Source: Eonycteris spelaea (taxonomy: Eukaryota; Chordata; Mammalia; Chiroptera; Pteropodidae). From it: DNA of 64,000 bases. Made by a program: the position numbers and the translations under genes. The stretch lies in NCBI GenBank assembly GCA_003508835.1, contig PUFA01000105.1, positions 5,890,001 through 5,954,000 on the forward strand. The letters are read 5' to 3'. Below, one piece after another: positions 60,945 through 64,000 of this stretch (positions are counted from its first letter, which is position 1; the number at the start of each line of letters is the position of its first letter). Under the pieces are notes generated by a model, which made no database searches, was not told where the DNA came from, and worked only from the letters and a program-made list of their open reading frames with translations.

Positions 60945-61110
60945 GGAAACAAGGGCTTGGACTTGGACACCAATCTTGGTCTTTCTGCCTAACCTTTGTG
61001 ACCTCTGTTATCTCATCTGTAATTTGGGGATAATTGTACTATTTCATAAGGTTTCATACAACGAGTTAGGGAAATAAAAGCGTCTGCATGTAATATAAAT
61101 TTAATAACTT
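60945..61110 (+). mobile_element. MIR SINE fragment
   Basis: CCTTTGTGACCTCTGTTATC, TCATCTGTAATTTGGGGATA, ATAAGGTTTCATACAACGAG and AAATAAAAGCGTCTGCATGT are in MIR order. Confidence 0.8.
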
Positions 61111-61299
61111 TTTTTGCACCTTTTTTTTTTTCTTAAGAAGTTGTACTATTCTTTTCTTGAGAGGCTGATTATCTGGAGGAGGCAGGTGCTGGGAGAAGAT
61201 GCAAAATCATCTTAAAATCTTAGTTTTTCATAAGAAACGAGCCAAGTACACTTTATTTTCCTCAGTCTGAGGGTACAGAGAAGTCGTCTAAGATGACCT

Positions 61300-61470
61300 A
61301 AACCAGCAGTTTTTAAACTGTAATGTGCATATCAATCACCTGGGGAGTTTCGTTAAAACGCATGATACTGTCTCCATTGGTCTGGGGTGGGGAGCCTGAG
61401 AATATGCATTTCTTCCGAGTTCCCATGATGCCGTACTCTGTTCCAGGGGCCACACTCTGAGGAACAAGGG
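61300..61470 (+). mobile_element. MER5A hAT-Charlie element
   Basis: ACCAGCAGTTTTTAAACTGT, ATCAATCACCTGGGGAGTTT, GGTCTGGGGTGGGGAGCCTG, AGAATATGCATTTCT and GGCCACACTCTGAGGAACAA match MER5A nearly end to end. Confidence 0.9.
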
Positions 61471-61474
61471 TCTA

Positions 61475-61670
61475 GACTCGTTTGGTTCCACCTCTTACTC
61501 ACTATTGGGACCTTGGACAAGATCTTTACCTCTCTGTGCCTTAGTTATACCATCTCTAAAACAGCAATAAGATCCACCTCATAGGGTTTCTCGGGGTTTT
61601 AATGTACATAAATGCCTTAGAACAGTGCCTGGCATGTGCTGAACACCATATGCGTGACAACTCTTGTCAT
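61475..61670 (+). mobile_element. MIR SINE, well preserved
   Basis: CTCTCTGTGCCTTAGTTATA, CCACCTCATAGGGTTTCTCG and AGAACAGTGCCTGGCATGTG follow the MIR consensus closely. Confidence 0.9.
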
Positions 61671-62637
61671 CTGACATAGATTGCTAGCCATTTAAGTCAA
61701 CTGTTGGCTACTGGGCCCAGAGGATGAAGTCATTTGTGACCCTAATAATTACAGCCCACACAAAAGGTATTTTTTTTTTCCCTGCTGACTATTGGCCTTT
61801 TAAATGTTCTTGCAAATCTGATCTAAATAATACTAAAGAAAACAACAAGTTCCATTCAAAAGAGACTATGGTAGAAGGGAAGTTTCGAAATACTACCTAT
61901 AAACAGCCCGGATGTACAGAATCGTGGTTGCTAAAACGATATGGCAATCTCTAGTCAGAAACAATAGAAAGCTCCGTCCTGGGTGGGAAGTCCTTCGCCT
62001 CAGGCATCCTGTTTGTGTGTTTACCTCGAGTCCATTCCCTGCAAGGAGCCGGGGAGCATACGCCAAGATCCTGCAAAGACACACTTTATCCTTGACACCC
62101 GCTGGGTACGGTCCTAGCCAATTTCACTCACAGCAAGTGATAAAACATAAAGCACCTCCCTGTCTCGCTAACCCCAGTTGCCAGCAATTACCTCAGAAAC
62201 GGGTGAAACCTCTCACAGAGCCTATTGAAAGGTTCCTTTGTCCCCAGATATCATCTTTTAGAAAAACACACGCCAGGAGAAGTCTGAAGCGGACTGCAGT
62301 AAGGAGAACAGCACTGAAAGAGACTTCCAATCATTTATTTGGGGCAGCCCTAAAAGAAAGGAGATACGATCTGGAAACTAGAGAATTTCAGGCGAGGCAG
62401 TCAGTTAAGGGGAAGGCGTAAGCAGACTGATGGATCGGTCCTGTTCGGTAATGGGGCCGAACCAGACGGACGTCACACGGAGGCCTACCACCCCACTTCC
62501 CAAGGGTCTGAGCAGGACAGAGCTTTCCTGATGAGGACCTGGAACAGCCTTAGGAAATCTGGTGGAGGAAAGGGGAGATCGGGTTCATTTCGAAGCCTCA
62601 TTCTTGGCAGACAAGTGAACTGCCCTGGGGATGGAGG

Positions 62638-62654
62638 TGGGCACCAGAGGGCAG
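62638..62654 (+). promoter_or_regulatory. Candidate CTCF binding site
   Basis: TGGGCACCAGAGGGCAG fits the CTCF core (CCASYAGRKGGCRS) at nearly all positions. It lies in SPMIP2 intron 1 and is called from sequence alone. Confidence 0.4.
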
Positions 62655-63954
62655 AGCCAGGAACCCTCCGTGGCTGGAGTCAATGGGGCAGCTTCCAAGT
62701 TTCCTAAACAATGATCAAAACTCACCAGAATCGGGGGAGGGAGGTGGCTGCTGAGGGGGGAAAGAGGCAGCATGCGCCGTGGAATGCGAACCAAATCCAG
62801 TTTGGGGGTTCTTTGTCCCATTTTACTGCCGGCGATACTAATATCTCCCGGAAGGGGTCTCCAAGCCAACCACAAGCCCAGATCCACGGCCCTGGTGCTG
62901 AAATTCGTATGCGTGAGAACCACTGATGGAGACTTGAAGAATACGGAATGCCCAAAATTCTGAGCGAGGTTTTTTCCTGGGGCCCTGGAACCGGCAGGTT
63001 AAAACAGCACACCAAGAAACCGTGATACGTGTCCACACGACACCTCGTGGGAGACACAGCAGAACTGGGGGCGACCAGGACCGTAGGCATTCTGCTCCGG
63101 GAGGCCCCCCATGCTCCCCTCCCATGACTCTGTGAGGTCCAGCTTGCCTCGAGTCAGAAGATCAGAAGTCTCGGCTCACCGCCATCAATTTAAGACAGTC
63201 CTTCAAAAGCCGACGATTTTAAAAAGAGGTTGGCATCGTTTGTACGATCCGAATTCGTGCGTGTTATAGCATTCTGTAAATGATGACATAAAAACGAAGT
63301 ATTTTTTTTTCAGCTCAGTGAATTATGTCATTGATGACAGGATAATTAGAACTCTAAATAGTCAAAACGTCTATAAACCAAGCTATCTGAAGTTAAAGGA
63401 AAGACTGATGACTAAATGTTGGTAGCATTCGGGTTAGATAAACTCTTTGTTCATAGCAAGGAAATAATACCGCCCACATTTCTTTCTATTAGAGATTTCC
63501 AGACTCTTCCAAACTTCAATTTATAAGCTAAGCAGCTCCCATCACCCTCTTTTCACAAAATAGAAGCAGAACATGCCAGTCATGTGGGCTAAAGAAAGAC
63601 ACTAAAACACAAACAAACCTATGACTCTGCGGTCCTAGGAACCGACGTGGTAAATCTCATTCATTTCTTCTTCTGAGGCTCGTGCGGCCACTAGAACACA
63701 GGACCCCCTGCTGAGCCACACGCACCCCCCATCACACCCCTCACAGGTTATGCACATGCCTATGTGGGCACGCACACCTTCTGACACGTGGAAATGCCCT
63801 AAGGGATGTGTCAGCATCTCTTGTCTGCAGGGATAGGAAAAAAAAAAACAAACCCCAAGCACTGTCAATTCTAGATCTGAGGGATTTCTCTTTTTTTGTT
63901 GTTTTTGTTTTTCTCAAACTGAGTATCTTAGATTCCCTTGAAATGGGCCAAGAA

Positions 63955-63956
<2 letters not shown>

Positions 63957-63989
<33 letters not shown>
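63957..63989. repeat. (AC)n microsatellite at window end
   Basis: About sixteen AC units, then ATACATACACAC; it may continue past the window. Confidence 0.95.
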
Positions 63990-63993
<4 letters not shown>

Positions 63994-64000
63994 TACACAC

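Larger units (their letters stand above)
56671..64000 (+). other. SPMIP2: SPMIP2 intron 1 (5' part)
   Basis: AT-rich to about 61 kb, then more mixed. It includes old L1-like fragments near 57.3 and 59.2 kb, MIR at 59.7, 60.9 and 61.5 kb, MER5A at 61.3 kb, a possible CTCF site at 62.6 kb and an AC microsatellite at the end. The open frame at 61912-62421 has no recognisable domain and is not supported as a gene. Stretches 57.5-59.1 and 62.0-63.9 kb are otherwise unremarkable. Confidence 0.75.

Noticed and set aside
61912..62421. 169-codon plus-strand open frame in SPMIP2 intron 1
   Set aside because: No recognised domain, splice context or homology to SPMIP2; most likely chance.
1..64000. CRISPR array, prophage, operon or other prokaryotic system
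   Set aside because: All sequence features are mammalian; the only regular repeats are microsatellites without spacers.

Overview
The window is nuclear DNA from a placental mammal. It shows one strong CpG island, spliced exons with consensus donors, and a dense background of old mammalian repeats (MIR, L2, MER5A, a MER20-like hAT element, MLT1-type LTRs, decayed L1). Several L1 3'-end fragments are of the kind I associate with laurasiatherians (bats, horses, carnivores). No primate Alu, rodent B1/B2, or intact carnivore, horse or ruminant SINE was seen. A bat is a reasonable guess, but the species is not proven.

Only two protein-coding genes are supported, and the window contains just the 5' end of each. 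They point away from each other. On the minus strand, the first coding exon of RAPGEF2 (positions 7604 to 7536) lies in a CpG island at about 7485-8690; its intron 1 fills 7535 down to 1. On the plus strand, the first coding exon of SPMIP2 (formerly C4orf45; 56607-56670) was found by reading for a start codon plus splice donor; its intron 1 runs to the end of the window. From memory, these genes are also head-to-head neighbours on human chromosome 4q32, so the synteny supports both calls.

Layout: 1-7535 is RAPGEF2 intron 1. 7536-8690 holds RAPGEF2 exon 1, 5' UTR and promoter, with a (CCG)7 tract, two possible uORFs, and a 64-bp alternating purine-pyrimidine tract just inside intron 1. 8690-56460 is about 48 kb of intergenic DNA made of old repeats, microsatellites and a few candidate regulatory stretches; no convincing exon was seen in it. 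56460-56670 is the probable promoter and exon 1 of SPMIP2, which is CpG-poor. 56671-64000 is SPMIP2 intron 1, AT-rich, with clear MIR and MER5A copies near 61 kb.

The two genes are not known to share a pathway: RAPGEF2 is a Rap GTPase exchange factor in signalling, and SPMIP2 is a sperm axoneme microtubule inner protein. No CRISPR array, operon, prophage, tRNA, rRNA or intact mobile element is present, and I saw no convincing new biological system. The items most worth a second look are the promoter-proximal Z-DNA tract, the RAPGEF2 5' UTR (uORFs, open upstream frame, CCG repeat), a perfect 15-bp inverted repeat at 11917-11958, and an unassigned 269-codon open frame at 37061-37870.
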